From contig NW_026622874.1 in NCBI RefSeq assembly GCF_023065955.2, positions 22,625,772-22,689,771 on the forward strand: 64,000 bases of DNA, read 5' to 3'. Positions 37,820 to 49,588 of the stretch are shown piece by piece. The notes beneath the pieces were generated by a model, which searched no databases, was not told where the DNA came from, and saw only the letters and a list, made by a program, of their open reading frames with translations. Origin of the DNA: Ursus arctos. Taxonomy: Eukaryota > Chordata > Mammalia > Carnivora > Ursidae. Position 1 is the stretch's first letter. Each line of letters starts with the position of its first letter. A program made the translations under genes and the position numbers.

Positions 37820-38165
37820 ACATTTTCTTTATTCATTCATCCACGAAAAGACATTTAGGTTTTCATGTCTTGGCTATTATAGATAATGCTGCAATGAACA
37901 TGTGGCTGCAGATATGTTTTTGAGACTCTCATTTCATTTCCTTCACATCTAAAACCAGAAGGGGAATCACTAGATCATATGATCTGTTTTTAATTTTTTG
38001 AGAAACCTCCATACTGTTTTCCATAATGGCTATCTCGATTTACATTCCCACCAACAGTATACTGTTTCCTTTTCTCCACATCCTTGACAGCATTTGTTAC
38101 CTATTGTCTTTTTGATCATAGTCCTTCTAATAGGTGTGAGGTGATATGTCATTGTGGTTTTGAAT
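37180..38165 (-). mobile_element. Antisense L1 fragments inside duplication copy 1
   Basis: Reverse-strand L1 sequence in two parts: a reverse-transcriptase-region piece (37200-37430) and a 3'-part piece (about 37440-38160) with TTCCATAATGGCTATCTCG and CATTCCCACCAACAGTATAC. The same sequence recurs at 39833-40818 by duplication. Confidence 0.85.
37742..37816. repeat. (TG)n(TA)n compound microsatellite, copy 1
   Basis: TG run of 41 bp and TA run of 34 bp, directly joined. Duplicated at 40393-40469, where the TA run is two bases longer. Confidence 0.95.
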
Positions 38166-38867
38166 CTACTTCTGCTTTGTCTGCAGACTAGTGAAATCTA
38201 CACTACATCTCACACATATAAACTACTGTTTCCATATTTTACACCTGCTGTTATGATTAATAAAATATGCATTCTCAGAATGTGTATTTTACCAATCTGC
38301 CACGACCAGGGAAAATCTCATTTTCTTTGCCAGGCCATAACTGATTAACACGTTCTTTTTGTAATCAGCAAGGAGAACATTCAGAAAACTGAATACACTC
38401 TGCCAATACTAGGCTCCAGGGATGCCAGCAACTGTCCATCAATCCCACCTAATCCCAGGGAAAGGGCCCTGTCCAACAGTCCCTGTGGCTTATACGCAGG
38501 ATAGCAATGGCAGTTTCCAAAGGAGGATGGAGGAGAAGGAAATGTGTGTAGGCCACTGGATATGAAAGTTTAAATGTTAGAGAAGAGGTTAGAGCAGGAG
38601 GCATAGATTTGGAAGATGCAATTATGCTGAGAGACTATATGGTGCTAGAAGAGTAGCACATTGTGAAGGGGCACCTGGTGAAGGAGCTCAAACACAAGTA
38701 GAAACAGAGGTCCGGGATGGTGAGAACTGAAGAGGGGTCACTGAATCTTCCAATGCTGAGGTCATCTGTGGCTTTGCCAGAACAGCCTCTGTAAAGAAGG
38801 AGAGGTGGGAGATGAAGAAGTGGATAAAGCAAATGTAGACCCCTTTTTGAAGGAGCTTGGCCAAGAC

Positions 38868-38910
38868 CCCTTTTTGAAGGAGCTTGGCCAAGACAGAGCT
38901 TGGCCAAGAC
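38868..38910. repeat. 43-bp templated insert at the duplication junction
   Basis: Bases 38868-38894 repeat 38841-38867 exactly (27 bp ending GGCCAAGAC). Then AGAG follows, matching the start of the unduplicated right flank at 41521. Then CTTGGCCAAGAC repeats 38856-38867. Copy 2 begins directly after. The junction is therefore made entirely of nearby sequence. Confidence 0.9.
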
Positions 38911-39832
38911 AGTACTGGGTAACTGAGCCTAGCAGATTGACACATAAAATTTACCATCACTGGAGGTAAAGTTCTAAATAAAACTAAGAGACTGCTTAAT
39001 ACAAAATTCAGTCTAGTGCTTGTCTCTGGGGAGTAGAGCAGAGTATTGTGACAGGAAGGGACACCCAGAGGGTGTCAAAGTAGATTGCTCATGTTCTGTT
39101 CCTCAAGATGGGTGCTGGGTATATGGACTTTGATTTTATTTGTAGTATTTAAATATATAATATATTAAATAGATAAGGTATATATTCCATGTTTATTAAA
39201 TATTTTATTTTAAGCTGTCTCTAAGAATTAGATTAAAAGGGAGAATAAATTGATAATTTCTGTATATAAAATATGTAAAGAGCTGTGTATATACAGTGTT
39301 AAGTAATACGTGGCTTTGTAAATGTGAAAAGGCATCAAAAGCAATTCTTGGTCCAAAAAACATCCCATCTCTGTCTCTAGGTATGTATTCACATTTGCTA
39401 TCAACATATAAGTGTTGAATTTCACTAGCAGGAATGAGAACAAACCCACACTTAAAATATCCAAATTGAAAATACCATATTAAAACTTTCCCAAAATGTT
39501 TAACAGAGGTTGTGGTGGGGTAGTGGATTTGTGATAGTTTTTTCTTTCTTTTTCCACTTTCAACATATTCTTTATCCTGTTAGTAAAATCCATTTCAATA
39601 AATCATTGAATTTGGAGCCATTGGCATAAAAGGACTAAATCCACCCTACAGATTCATGTTAAAATATGCCTGCCAACATACTTAGCTTGTTTCAAATGTC
39701 CCTTCCGTTTGCTTCCATCCCTTCCTCTATTCCTGCCTCCTCTCTTCCCTCCCCTTCTCCTTCCTTCCCTCCCTCCTTCCTCACTCCCTCCCTCTTTCCC
39801 TCCCTTCTCTCCCCCTCCCTCCCTCCCTTCCT

Positions 39833-40390
39833 ACTTTATTGACCAATCTAAAACATCCACTACAATATTGAATGGAAATGTTAAGTTAGGACATTCTTGT
39901 CTTGTTGTTGATCTTAGGAAGAAAACTTTCATTCTTTCACCATTAAGTATGATGTTAGGTTTTTGCGTATGGCCTTTATCAGATTGGTGAGTTCTGCTTT
40001 ATTCCTACATGGCTGAGACTGCATATTGGATTTTGTAAAATCTTTTGATTGATTTTTAAAACGTTAAACCAACCTTGCATTAAGATCTATTCTATTGGCA
40101 ACTTTCAAGCGTATGATATAGTATTCTTAACTATAGTCACCATGTTGTACGTTACATCCCCAGAACTTATTCATCTGATAAACAGATGGTTGTGCCATTT
40201 GACCAACTTCACCCATTCCCCCCATTCCCCAATTGTGGCAACCACCATTCTACTCTCTGTTTCTGTGAGTTTGGCTTTTTAGATTCCACAAATATCCATA
40301 TAACAGATTTCTCTGTTTGATGTATTTCTCTTAGCATAATGCCCTCAAAGTTCACCCATGTTGTCACAGATGAAGGGACTTCCTTCTCTT

Positions 40391-40472
<82 letters not shown>

Positions 40473-40818
40473 ACATTTTCTTTATTCATTCATCCACGAA
40501 AAGACATTTAGGTTTTCATGTCTTGGTTATTATAGATAATGCTGCAATGAACATGTGGCTGCAGATATGTTTTTGAGACTCTCATTTCATTTCCTTCACA
40601 TCTAAAACCAGAAGGGGAATCACTAGATCATATGATCTGTTTTTAATTTTTTGAGAAACCTCCATACTGTTTTCCATAATGGCTATCTCGATTTACATTC
40701 CCACCAACAGTATACTGTTTCCTTTTCTCCACATCCTTGACAGCATTTGTTACCTATTGTCTTTTTGATCATAGTCCTTCTAATAGGTGTGAGGTGATAT
40801 GTCATTGTGGTTTTGAAT
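39833..40818 (-). mobile_element. Antisense L1 fragments inside duplication copy 2
   Basis: Duplicate of 37180-38165. It did not transpose independently; it arrived with the tandem duplication. Confidence 0.85.
40393..40469. repeat. (TG)n(TA)n compound microsatellite, copy 2
   Basis: TG run 41 bp and TA run 36 bp. Shifted by one dinucleotide against copy 1 with no net length change across the locus. Confidence 0.95.
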
Positions 40819-41520
40819 CTACTTCTGCTTTGTCTGCAGACTAGTGAAATCTACACTACATCTCACACATATAAACTACTGTTTCCATATTTTACACCTG
40901 CTGTTATGATTAATAAAATATGCATTCTCAGAATGTGTATTTTACCAATCTGCCACGACCAGGGAAAATCTCATTTTCTTTGCCAGGCCATAACTGATTA
41001 ACACGTTCTTTTTGTAATCAGCAAGGAGAACATTCAGAAAACTGAATACACTCTGCCAATACTAGGCTCCAGGGATGCCAGCAACTGTCCATCAATCCCA
41101 CCTAATCCCAGGGAAAGGGCCCTGTCCAACAGTCCCTGTGGCTTATACGCAGGATAGCAATGGCAGTTTCCAAAGGAGGATGGAGGAGAAGGAAATGTGT
41201 GTAGGCCACTGGATATGAAAGTTTAAATGTTAGAGAAGAGGTTAGAGCAGGAGGCATAGATTTGGAAGATGCAATTATGCTGAGAGACTATATGGTGCTA
41301 GAAGAGTAGCACATTGTGAAGGGGCACCTGGTGAAGGAGCTCAAACACAAGTAGAAACAGAGGTCCGGGATGGTGAGAACTGAAGAGGGGTCACTGAATC
41401 TTCCAATGCTGAGGTCATCTGTGGCTTTGCCAGAACAGCCTCTGTAAAGAAGGAGAGGTGGGAGATGAAGAAGTGGATAAAGCAAATGTAGACCCCTTTT
41501 TGAAGGAGCTTGGCCAAGAC

Positions 41521-42630
41521 AGAGGGGATTGCTAGAAGGAGACACAGGATGAAAACAACAAATGTTTTTATTCAAGGGCAGGAGAGGACTATGTTTTTAT
41601 CTTGAGGGGGAGGAGCTTGTGGAGAGGAACCAGTTGCAGATTTGGTAGAGTAAAGATAAAGATGGAGCAAAGCAAAGTCATAGACGAGAACAGAGAGGAT
41701 GGGGTCAAAAGCTCTGTTGGCAATAGGTGCCCGCAAGTAAGGAGGGCACTGGTAAGGATATTAGAGACAGGCTGTTGAGGGAGTATAGTAAAGGAGGTGA
41801 TATTCTTCTGAGGAGGTGAGGGGGTGGAAGAGAGTGATGACGACTTCTAATAGTTGCAGAGAAGGAGGGACACAAAAGAAGTAGAAATCTGTGGGACAGG
41901 GCTGAGGGCGAATTGGGGTTGGAGATCATGAGTATGCAGTGGTACCAACCCAACCTGCACATAGATAGATCAAAGGCTACACAATCCCACAAAGAAGGAA
42001 CTCCAGATTTCATTGCTAGCTTTCTATATTATGTTCAAGAGTAAATATCCTGTGGCAGAATATCCTAGCAATTTCATTCTATGTGCTAATTGTGCTCTTC
42101 CTTCAGCCCTTCTTCTCTTCTTCCTTATCTCTCCCTCTTCTACTCCAACAGGTAGGAATTTTCCCTGTATTTGTTACTCTTTGTTAGTTTGAGTCATTAA
42201 GGAAAAATAAAACCATTTAGATGAAGCTTGTCTTTTATGCCATCCTGTCAGGAAGCTCAGGACCCTAGTGGGGAAAGGGAGAGGAGGAGGGCTTCAGAAC
42301 AGTGTCCCGTAAGGGGCTTCCTTTAACTGCAAGGGTTCAGTCTGGCTCTCAAATTCTCCAAGTCTCCGAGCTGGGTGTAATGGGGGTCTACTCAGTCAAG
42401 GATGAACTTCAAGAGAAATTGAGTGTATAGGGAAATGCAAACACTCTGCCTTTGTGGAAGTTTAAAAAAAATGTTTACCGTGGTCATGGATAGCTGGGTG
42501 ACTTTCCATTTTAGAACTCTACCCGTCTAGTCAATAGGTGCATTATGCAAAACTGGATACATTGCATCACTGTGAAGGACTTTAGACTGCGGTTTGCAAA
42601 AGCAGAATAAATTTTCTCGGAGTTGCACCG
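41521..42630. other. COLGALT2 upstream flank, unassigned
   Basis: Purine-rich sequence to about 41900 that may be an old repeat, then mixed unique sequence up to the (CA)n run. No gene recognised. Confidence 0.55.
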
Positions 42631-42634
42631 TTAT

Positions 42635-42636
<2 letters not shown>

Positions 42637-42670
<34 letters not shown>
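42637..42670. repeat. (CA)n microsatellite at the COLGALT2 CpG island edge
   Basis: An uninterrupted CA run about 370 bp upstream of the COLGALT2 ATG. Confidence 0.95.
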
Positions 42671-42676
<6 letters not shown>

Positions 42677-42689
42677 GCCCATTGGCAGC

Positions 42690-43560
42690 GACGGCCACAC
42701 CTCACGGCTCCGGGGGAAGCCACAGACCTCAGCTGGACAAGCTGAGCCTGGACTAGAGGAACTTTCCGCGGGACTCGGGACGGACAGCACCCCCCCCCCG
42801 CCCCGCGGCTGTCGGCGAGCCGGAGCCCCAGGCGAGCGCGGCGGCGGCAAGTCCTCGGTGCGCTCCCCGCGTCAGGGCCTGGGCGGTGCGGTGGCGGCGG
42901 GAGGCTCCCGGGCTGCAGGGCCCGGTGCCAGTGCGCGCGCGCCAGCCGGCCCGGGAAGCCGCGTCCGCCGTACTGCCCTCGCAGCCGGCCTCTGCGCCCT
43001 CGGGCCGCCCGTCTCCCGCCGCCCGCCGCGGCCCCGAACATGGCTGCGCGCCGCGCCGCCACCCTCGCCTGCTCGCTGCTGCTCCTGTCCGCCGCTCTGC
43101 TCCGCCGCGGCTGCCGGGCGCGCTTTGCCGCGGAGCCCGACTCGGAGCACGACGCAGAGGAGACGCAGGTTTTTCCCGAGTCGCCGGTGCAGAGACCCAC
43201 GGTGCTAGTGGCCATCCTCGCCCGCAACGCTGCGCACGCGCTGCCGCACTTCCTCGGCTGCCTGGAGCGGCTGGACTACCCCAAGAGCAGGATGGCCATC
43301 TGGTAAGAGCGCGAGGCGGCGGCCGCCCGGCCCCGGACCGTGGGGCGCGCGGGGCGCACGGTGAGCACACCTCCGGCAGACCGCGCCGCTCCCGGGCGGA
43401 CTGGATGCGGAGGTCGCGTTGGGGAAGGACGCGCCGGGCTGGGTGCGCCTGAGGTGCCCATGGGGATGGCCAGTCCGCGCCGAGCTCCGGGGCGTGCGTG
43501 GGGGTGTGGATCGCGGTGGCCTCGTCCCCTTCCCCGAGAAGGGCTTGTGGGGACCCCGCA
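42690..43560 (+). promoter_or_regulatory. COLGALT2: CpG island with COLGALT2 promoter
   Basis: Very high GC and CpG density surrounds exon 1. A C-run followed by a GC-box-like motif (CCGCCCCGCGG) lies near 42797, about 240 bp before the ATG. No convincing TATA box is visible, which suits a CpG-island promoter with dispersed start sites. A (CA)n microsatellite abuts the upstream edge. GC content falls off gradually to about 44300 within intron 1. Confidence 0.8.
43040..43302 (+). CDS. COLGALT2: Procollagen galactosyltransferase 2, coding exon 1 (partial gene)
   Basis: COLGALT2 (GLT25D2) is an ER-lumen enzyme that transfers galactose from UDP-galactose to hydroxylysine of collagens. The exon encodes 87 full codons plus two bases of Trp 88. 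Residues 1 to about 27 form an Ala/Leu-rich signal peptide ([20 protein letters not shown]...). A short acidic linker follows, then the start of the glycosyltransferase family 25 domain ([20 protein letters not shown], then ...[16 protein letters not shown]). The ATG has a strong context (AACATGG). The donor is TG|GTAAGA, which splits the Trp codon, as expected for this family. The C-terminal domains and ER-retention signal lie beyond the window. Identification rests on recall of the human N-terminus. The paralogue COLGALT1 differs in this region and does not neighbour TSEN15. Confidence 0.95.
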
Positions 43561-44879
43561 AGAGGGCTAGCTGCGCCCCTTCCAACTCGCGAGGTTTCCT
43601 TTTTCCCGCCTCCTACCCCTAGCCCTGGAGTGAGGGAATAGGGGTGCCCATCGCCGCCTAGTCCTCCAGACGCGGCGTGAAGCCTAACTGTGGCTGGCCA
43701 GGGGGCTCCGGAGTGGCGAGGTGGCCGACAGTGAGACTCCCTGGCTTCCCGGTGCCCGGCTCCCGCTCTCCCAGCTCAGAGGCTAGAATAGTGGCTCCGG
43801 GTTCTCCCGGGGATGGTGGGGTGGGGGCTCGGGGGTGGAGAGGGGATATGGACTCAGAGTTGGAAGTTAGGTGGGGCCACGCTGTCTTCCCAGCCGCGGA
43901 ACCATGGTGGGCCCAGTCGCCCCCGCCTGCTCCAGGCTGTCCGCGCCGGTGCATCCTCCTGGGGCTCATTCCTCGCCGCAGATGCAAACCACGCGGAGTG
44001 CCCTGGGGGTACTGTGTCCTGGGGACGGAGCTGCCTTCGAGAAGGCAGACAACCAAGTTTTGTTGCCCCGTCTAGAGCCCCGCACCTGGTAGTGTGTTTG
44101 TTGCGGGGATGGTCAGGACATCAGTGCGAGTGGCTGCCCCCGCACCAACTTTGAGAACTCGGTCTAGTCTCACACCTTTTAGAAAGGCGGGTATCAGAGG
44201 GCGAAACGTTGGTAGTCAGGGGAGCCGCTAAGAGGCCTGTGGAGGAAGAGGCAGACGCTGGCCCCGGGAGATAGGCAACCGGGAACGTGGACAAGAGGAC
44301 GCTGGTCCTCCGAGGAAGACAGAGCCCAGGTCACTCCGGAGCAGTTTCTATCTTGCGTTGATAAACGGAGCCGTCCTCAGACAAGACGCATCCTTAAAGC
44401 CGCGGTTGGGCAGAACGAGAGAAGGGAGGATAGAGCAGGAGCTGGAACTGGCAGCCTAACGGTACCTGGTGGGGAAGTGCGGAGGTGAGAAAGCAAACAT
44501 GAGATATAGTGCCGCACTGTGCTATACACTGCTTTACTATTACCCCGTCATACGTGACGGCAGCCACGGTGAAAGGCACGGTATGTGGAAAGGGAGAACG
44601 GGGGTGCAGCCAGATTTTAAACCAGAAGGAAGAAGGATTTTTTTTTAACCACTTCAATACCAAAGAAAATTTCACAAATGTCAGTTCTTAGGTGCTTTCT
44701 TCAAGAGTGATGTTTTACAATATGGTCTTGGTCTTTATGCATTGTTTGGTTTAAAAGAACATTGTTTGGTTTTAAGTTACCATAGGAAGTCAGTGAAGGC
44801 TGAAGCAGGCACAAGGCCCAGGTTTTGCTACCTGATGTACAGACATTCCTCTCTTCTATCATAGGGTGAACTTTTAAAA

Positions 44880-45190
44880 GACATACTAGGATCCCTATTT
44901 TACTAATGAAGCACCTGAGACTTCGTGAGTTCAATAACTCCCTTGAAGTCACAGAATTAAAAAATGTAAAACTGGGATCGGAACCCAACTTTGTCCCTAA
45001 AGTCCGCCCTATAAAAATAGTGGTGGCAACATATTACAAACAAAATTTGTATAAACCTATAGGCTACAAATTAGGAGGAAAGTTGTTCGCCACTTGCTTG
45101 ATATGTGGCTTTGAGCCAGTTGCTTGGGGTCCACAGACATCAGTTGTCTCATCAGTAAAAGGAAGGAATTGGAAGAAATGATTTCAAAAA
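44880..45190 (+). repeat. Two MIR-like fragments
   Basis: 44885-45000 has ATTTTACTAATGAAGCACCTG and a GGGATCGGAACCCAACT tail. 45095-45185 has a TTTGAGCCAGTTGCTTGG and TCATCAGTAAAAGG segment, a second MIR core. Confidence 0.65.
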
Positions 45191-45569
45191 TTCTTTCCAG
45201 CTCTTGAATTCCATGGATGTTATGATATGATCAGAATCAAGCAGCAGTGATTATGCATCCTAAGCCCTCTGGATGTCCCATATTTTGTGGATGTTGATGT
45301 TCTTTCCAGATGGCTACTATTCCAATTCTTCATTGACTTTTGGGAACTATTTTCCCTTAACCTTGTTAATAGTGCATGCAACTGTACCTTGTCCCTTATG
45401 GCCAGTGTTGCAAAGTTAAGGAAAAAAACCCAAGGTTTGAATAGGCCTTGGGCAACCACTGCATTAGCCACTAAAGACTCCTCTTTGAGTTTTGGTTTAG
45501 AAACCTTATATCATTTATTAGGTAATAATAACCAAAAGGGCAGTTTAAAAATAGTCCTCTACAGCTCTC

Positions 45570-45860
45570 AAAGTACTTTCATTAATTATGTCATCTCAAT
45601 TGATCCTTACTACCACTCTGTAAAGAAATAAACTTATCTCCGTTTTATAGAAGACATTGTATCTAAAGTAACTGACTTAAGATTACACTTATTAATTTCA
45701 CAAACGCTTAATAATAAGAGCTCACAGTTATTCTAAGCACTTTACATTCACTATCAGGTATGTACTGTGATCATACCCTTTTACAGAGGAGAAAACTGAG
45801 GCACAGAGAGGTTGTGCAAGCCCACACTCCTAATGACCAGCTTTTGTGAGATCAAGACAC
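45570..45860 (+). repeat. Two MIR-like fragments
   Basis: About 45575-45660 and 45705-45850. The second has CACTTTACATTCACTATC and TTACAGAGGAGAAAACTGAGG. Confidence 0.72.
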
Positions 45861-47377
45861 TATGCTAGGGTCCAGCTGAAAAAAAAGTTGAGTAAGGTGT
45901 GGCTTCTCACAGACAAATATGGCTCCTTTTACTGGGCAGTGTAAGGTGATCCGAATGGCATTTATAGGGTTTAGGGAGTGACAAAAGGACTTCTAGATCA
46001 GAGTGGAGTAGTTATGTGGTCATGGAAGCCTTCTTGAGGAGAGGTGACACTTAGCTGGAACCCAGTTTGGCAAGACAAGTAGGAATCCACTAAAACCTGG
46101 GAAGTAAGAAGGGTTCCAGAAAGAGGGAACAGTGAGGGGGGAAAAAGACATTGGGACATTAACCAGAGTTTCCTGTCAGGTGGCAGGTTTACTGAGTGCG
46201 AATCTCCAAACTCATTGCATTGTACCACCGGAGCTGCTAACTTTGAGACTGGCACTAGGCCAGTATTTGGCTGTGAAGGTTATGGGATATTACCCTCCAG
46301 GAGGAAGCGGTAACTCAATTTAGGATGCTACAGCTTTGAAGAGCTCCTGCCAAGTATTTCCTTTTAGTCTGGCAGTTTCAAGCTCTACTCAACATTCTGA
46401 GACGCCAAACTGACTAGTATCTACTCTGCAAATCCAGCATACACTAATGTCAAAGATGGTCAATGTCAAAAATGGCATTAGCTACCCAGAACTTTACACG
46501 ACAGAACCAGGTGGCATATAGTGCCTGGGCTGCTAGTTTCCATTTAATCTTGTCTCCCGAGCTCTGTGCACACTCATCCTTCTCATTCATCTGCTTACCT
46601 CTGATACTGGCTAGAGGAACATCTGATAAGACTTCTTTCCTGTATGAGTAAGAGGTGTGGTTCATTGAGCACATTCAGACTTCCCATTGGTGTAATGTGT
46701 TTTTTCTCACTGAAAGTTCTGGACTGCATTTGTAGTCAGTACCAATAAATTGCCCCCAAAACTTTTACTGTCAGAGAATGAGTACAGTTATCTCAGTTAG
46801 CATTAAGTTTATTTGGATTCGATTGAATTAAAGAAAGTTTATGTTTTAGAATACTTTGTACCAGGCAGAGGGAATACCTGTCACATTTACCTGTCTGATC
46901 TCAAAACCCCATCAAGCAGATAGTTTTCCTTCAAATATCATTATGGTGATAAGGAACTAAGATGTTCTTTGTGTTCTAATTAAAACTTGCACTGAGTTGA
47001 TGGGAATCACTGCTGTGCCGAGATGAAGGGAAGCGTTTGGGTGCAGTGGGTGCACTTTACTTCAATGGAGCCATGAACGGTGGCCTTAGCAACGGAGAGA
47101 AGGCTGACCTCATCTCCCTTCCCCAACCTGTGATTAAGGGGAGCAGTGCCAAGTTGCAATGAAAAACGGAGCAGGGCACAAGGAAAAACATTTGACCCCG
47201 AAGACGCATTCAGTTTGTCTCTTGGAGCCTACTGTTGCCTGTGGGAAGACAGTGGGGATTCAGAGTCTGTGTAGTCAGAAGGCAGTAACTGCCATGTAAT
47301 TATAGAACGATTGGGCATTTCATTTGGTAGAGTTTTGAAAAGTAGCATACTACATTGGGAACCATTGTATGGTTTTC

Positions 47378-47585
47378 TTTTTTTTTTTTTTTTTTTTAAG
47401 ATTTTATTTATTTATTTGACAGAGATAGTGACAGCCAGCGAGAGAGGGAACACAAGCAGGGGGAGTGGGAGAGGAAGAAGCAGGCTCTCAGCGGAGGAGC
47501 CTGGTGTGGGGCTCGATCCCAGAACGCCAGGATCACGCCCTGAGCCGAAGGCAGACGCTTAAGGACTGCACCACCCAGGCGCCCC
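47378..47585 (-). mobile_element. Carnivore tRNA-derived SINE (SINEC)
   Basis: Reverse-oriented element with a long poly-T. Target-site duplication CATTGTATGGTTTTC (47363-47377) and CATTGCATGGCTTTC (47586-47600). Lies in COLGALT2 intron 1. Confidence 0.95.
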
Positions 47586-48049
47586 CATTGCATGGCTTTC
47601 TAAATCAAGAGATGGTTTGCTGTTGACATCGACATAAATATCGGTGGGCTTCTACTTGTTCTGGGGTGCCGATCCCGACATTTGTGCACACTGCTTCATT
47701 GCTGCAGTGTTTGGGGGATTACCTTGGATTTTTCTCCACTTTTCATGCTCAACCAGTGGCATTTTGGTGAATGTTTAACTAGACACACTAATGTAAGTGT
47801 GTTTATAAAATGTTTCAAACTACTATTAGTGATAGTTTTCAGCACCAGCAAGGAGAACAATGTTATATTTTATCATTACAGTCTTGACTTTCGATGCTTA
47901 TGTTATCGCTATGGATAGAAGTTTCAGCTCCTGGGTGAAAAACTAGATGATACTTTGGTCCCTTTCTCTCCATTAGTCTGTTTTCCTCACTTTTCCACCT
48001 TCCTTTTCTTATTTTTTTCCCCAGCCTGGTGGTTTAGTAGTACCAAGGA

Positions 48050-48600
48050 GGGAGTATCCAAGCTTACAGTCAGGTATGCTAGGGTTTGAATCTCCTGTGT
48101 GATTGTGGGCACATCAGGGAACCTCTAACCAAGCCCAGCTCCTTCATCTGGAAATAACCAGTAATAACACCTACCTCCAAGAGTTTTTTTAAAACAAGTT
48201 TTTAAACAAATGAAATAATGTATGGACTATGTCTTTTATGTAAATGCTACTAAATAGACAATAGTTGCTATTTCCTATCCATCTTTTCCTTTTGGTCCCA
48301 TCTCCTTTACCTTTTTCTTTCCAAATGAAGATTTTCAAAACAATATATTCACAAGGCGCTCTATCTTCTTTCCAACAACAAAAAAAAATTACTAGCAGAA
48401 TGAAAACTAACATTCATTTACTAATGAAAACTAAACACTTTGATAAGATAACTAATTTAACCCTGACAACAACCCTGGATGAGTGGTGCTATGACTCTCC
48501 TCACTTTACACAGACGGCAATTGAGGCACAGAGAATTTAAATAACCTCCCTGAGGTCACAAGGCTAGTGCCTGGTGGAGCCAGGATGTGACCCACGCAGC
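48050..48600 (+). repeat. MIR-like fragments
   Basis: 48060-48190 resembles a MIR core (GGTTTGAATCTCCTGTGTGA, CCTTCATCTGGAAATAAC). 48430-48600 is a clearer MIR with GGCACAGAGAATTTAAATAA and CCTCCCTGAGGTCACAAGG. Confidence 0.72.
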
Positions 48601-49386
48601 TAATGTCCCAGACTGAGTACAGATGGTCTGTTTAAGATCAAGAAAGGACCAATTAGTTCTAGTTTTTGCTTCTGTCAGTTGACCCAACTTAGGAAGATAA
48701 GAGTGCCAGTGTTTCTTCTAAACAAGAATGGCCCCTTCTGTTTGACTGACACAAGGGACTCAGTGGTTCCCTTCCGCTGTCTTGATAATTTCATCACTTA
48801 GCTTAGCCACTTTCTAGTTACTGAACTCAGCTTTGTGTTGGTGGATTTCATAGGTACAGAGTGAGACTAACTATGTGAATTGTACATAAATATGCAGATC
48901 GCTTGCTATGATCACAGCTACATAGCAAAAGAAAGAAATTTATCAAGTGTTGTAAGCAGCAAATGAATAAGGCAGCACTATTCATAGGCATGGTGGCTGC
49001 AGCATCTTGGGTTCATACTGGTGAAACAGTTTCAGTTTTTCAGCCTTTTTAATTACTGGTCTTAGACTTAGTTGATCTTTAAACTCAACCTTCTTCCAAA
49101 TGGTTGGAGAAAACTATCAGTCATGTCGCCACCCTCCAATTTCAAAGCATGATTGGTCCTCAGAATTATGTATTTCCTTTGGGTAAAAACCGAAATGACT
49201 GATAAAAGGATGCCTAAATTCCCTTGGTTCTATTTTATTAACTGATGTCCATGGATGGGGAAACCAAAACATAGGGCAATTAAAGGATTTTCCCCTCATA
49301 TATTATACAGTGACTAAGTATTGGGATGAGATAACAGATTTCTAGATTTTAAGCCCAGTGTGACTGTTTTAATGTTGATTATTTTT

Positions 49387-49588
49387 TAAGACTTATTTAT
49401 TTACTTATTCATTCGTCCATTCGTTCCTTCCTTCCTTCCTTCATTCATTTAGCACGAGTCAGGGGAGGGAAAGGAAAGAGAGGATTTCAAGGAGACTCCA
49501 TGCTGAGCATGGAGCCCAACGCGGAGATCATGACCTGATCCAAAATCAAGAGTCGGGTGCTTAACCGACTGAGCCACCCAGATGCCCC
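49387..49588 (-). mobile_element. Older carnivore SINE with CTTT/CATT-rich tail
   Basis: Reverse-oriented and diverged. The tail has degenerated into a (CATT/CCTT)n tract near 49405-49450. Target-site duplication TTGATTATTTTT (49375-49386) and TTGATTATTTTA (49589-49600). Confidence 0.9.

Larger units (their letters stand above)
36258..38867. repeat. Tandem segmental duplication, copy 1
   Basis: A 2,610-bp segment is repeated downstream at a constant offset of 2,653 bp. Every landmark pairs exactly, for example 37056 with 39709 and 38154 with 40807. Copy 1 begins at AGTACTGGGTAAC inside an old interspersed repeat and ends at ...TTGGCCAAGAC. It holds a pyrimidine-rich tract, two antisense L1 fragments and a (TG)n(TA)n microsatellite, but no gene. 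Confidence 0.97.
38911..41520. repeat. Tandem segmental duplication, copy 2
   Basis: Direct repeat of 36258-38867. Outside the microsatellite I saw only one base difference (C at 37874, T at 40527). In the microsatellite the TG/TA boundary is shifted by one dinucleotide at each end, with no net length change. Past 41520 the sequence continues AGAGGGGATT, the presumed ancestral right flank. Confidence 0.97.

Noticed and set aside
36575..41575. Pairs of identical ORFs at a 2,653-bp spacing
   Set aside because: They look like duplicated genes, but arise from duplicated L1 fragments and microsatellites with no coding features.
42594..43585. Several 90-205 codon ORFs on both strands around COLGALT2 exon 1
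   Set aside because: They are shadows of the CpG island. Only the frame from 43040 has a recognised protein and a splice donor.
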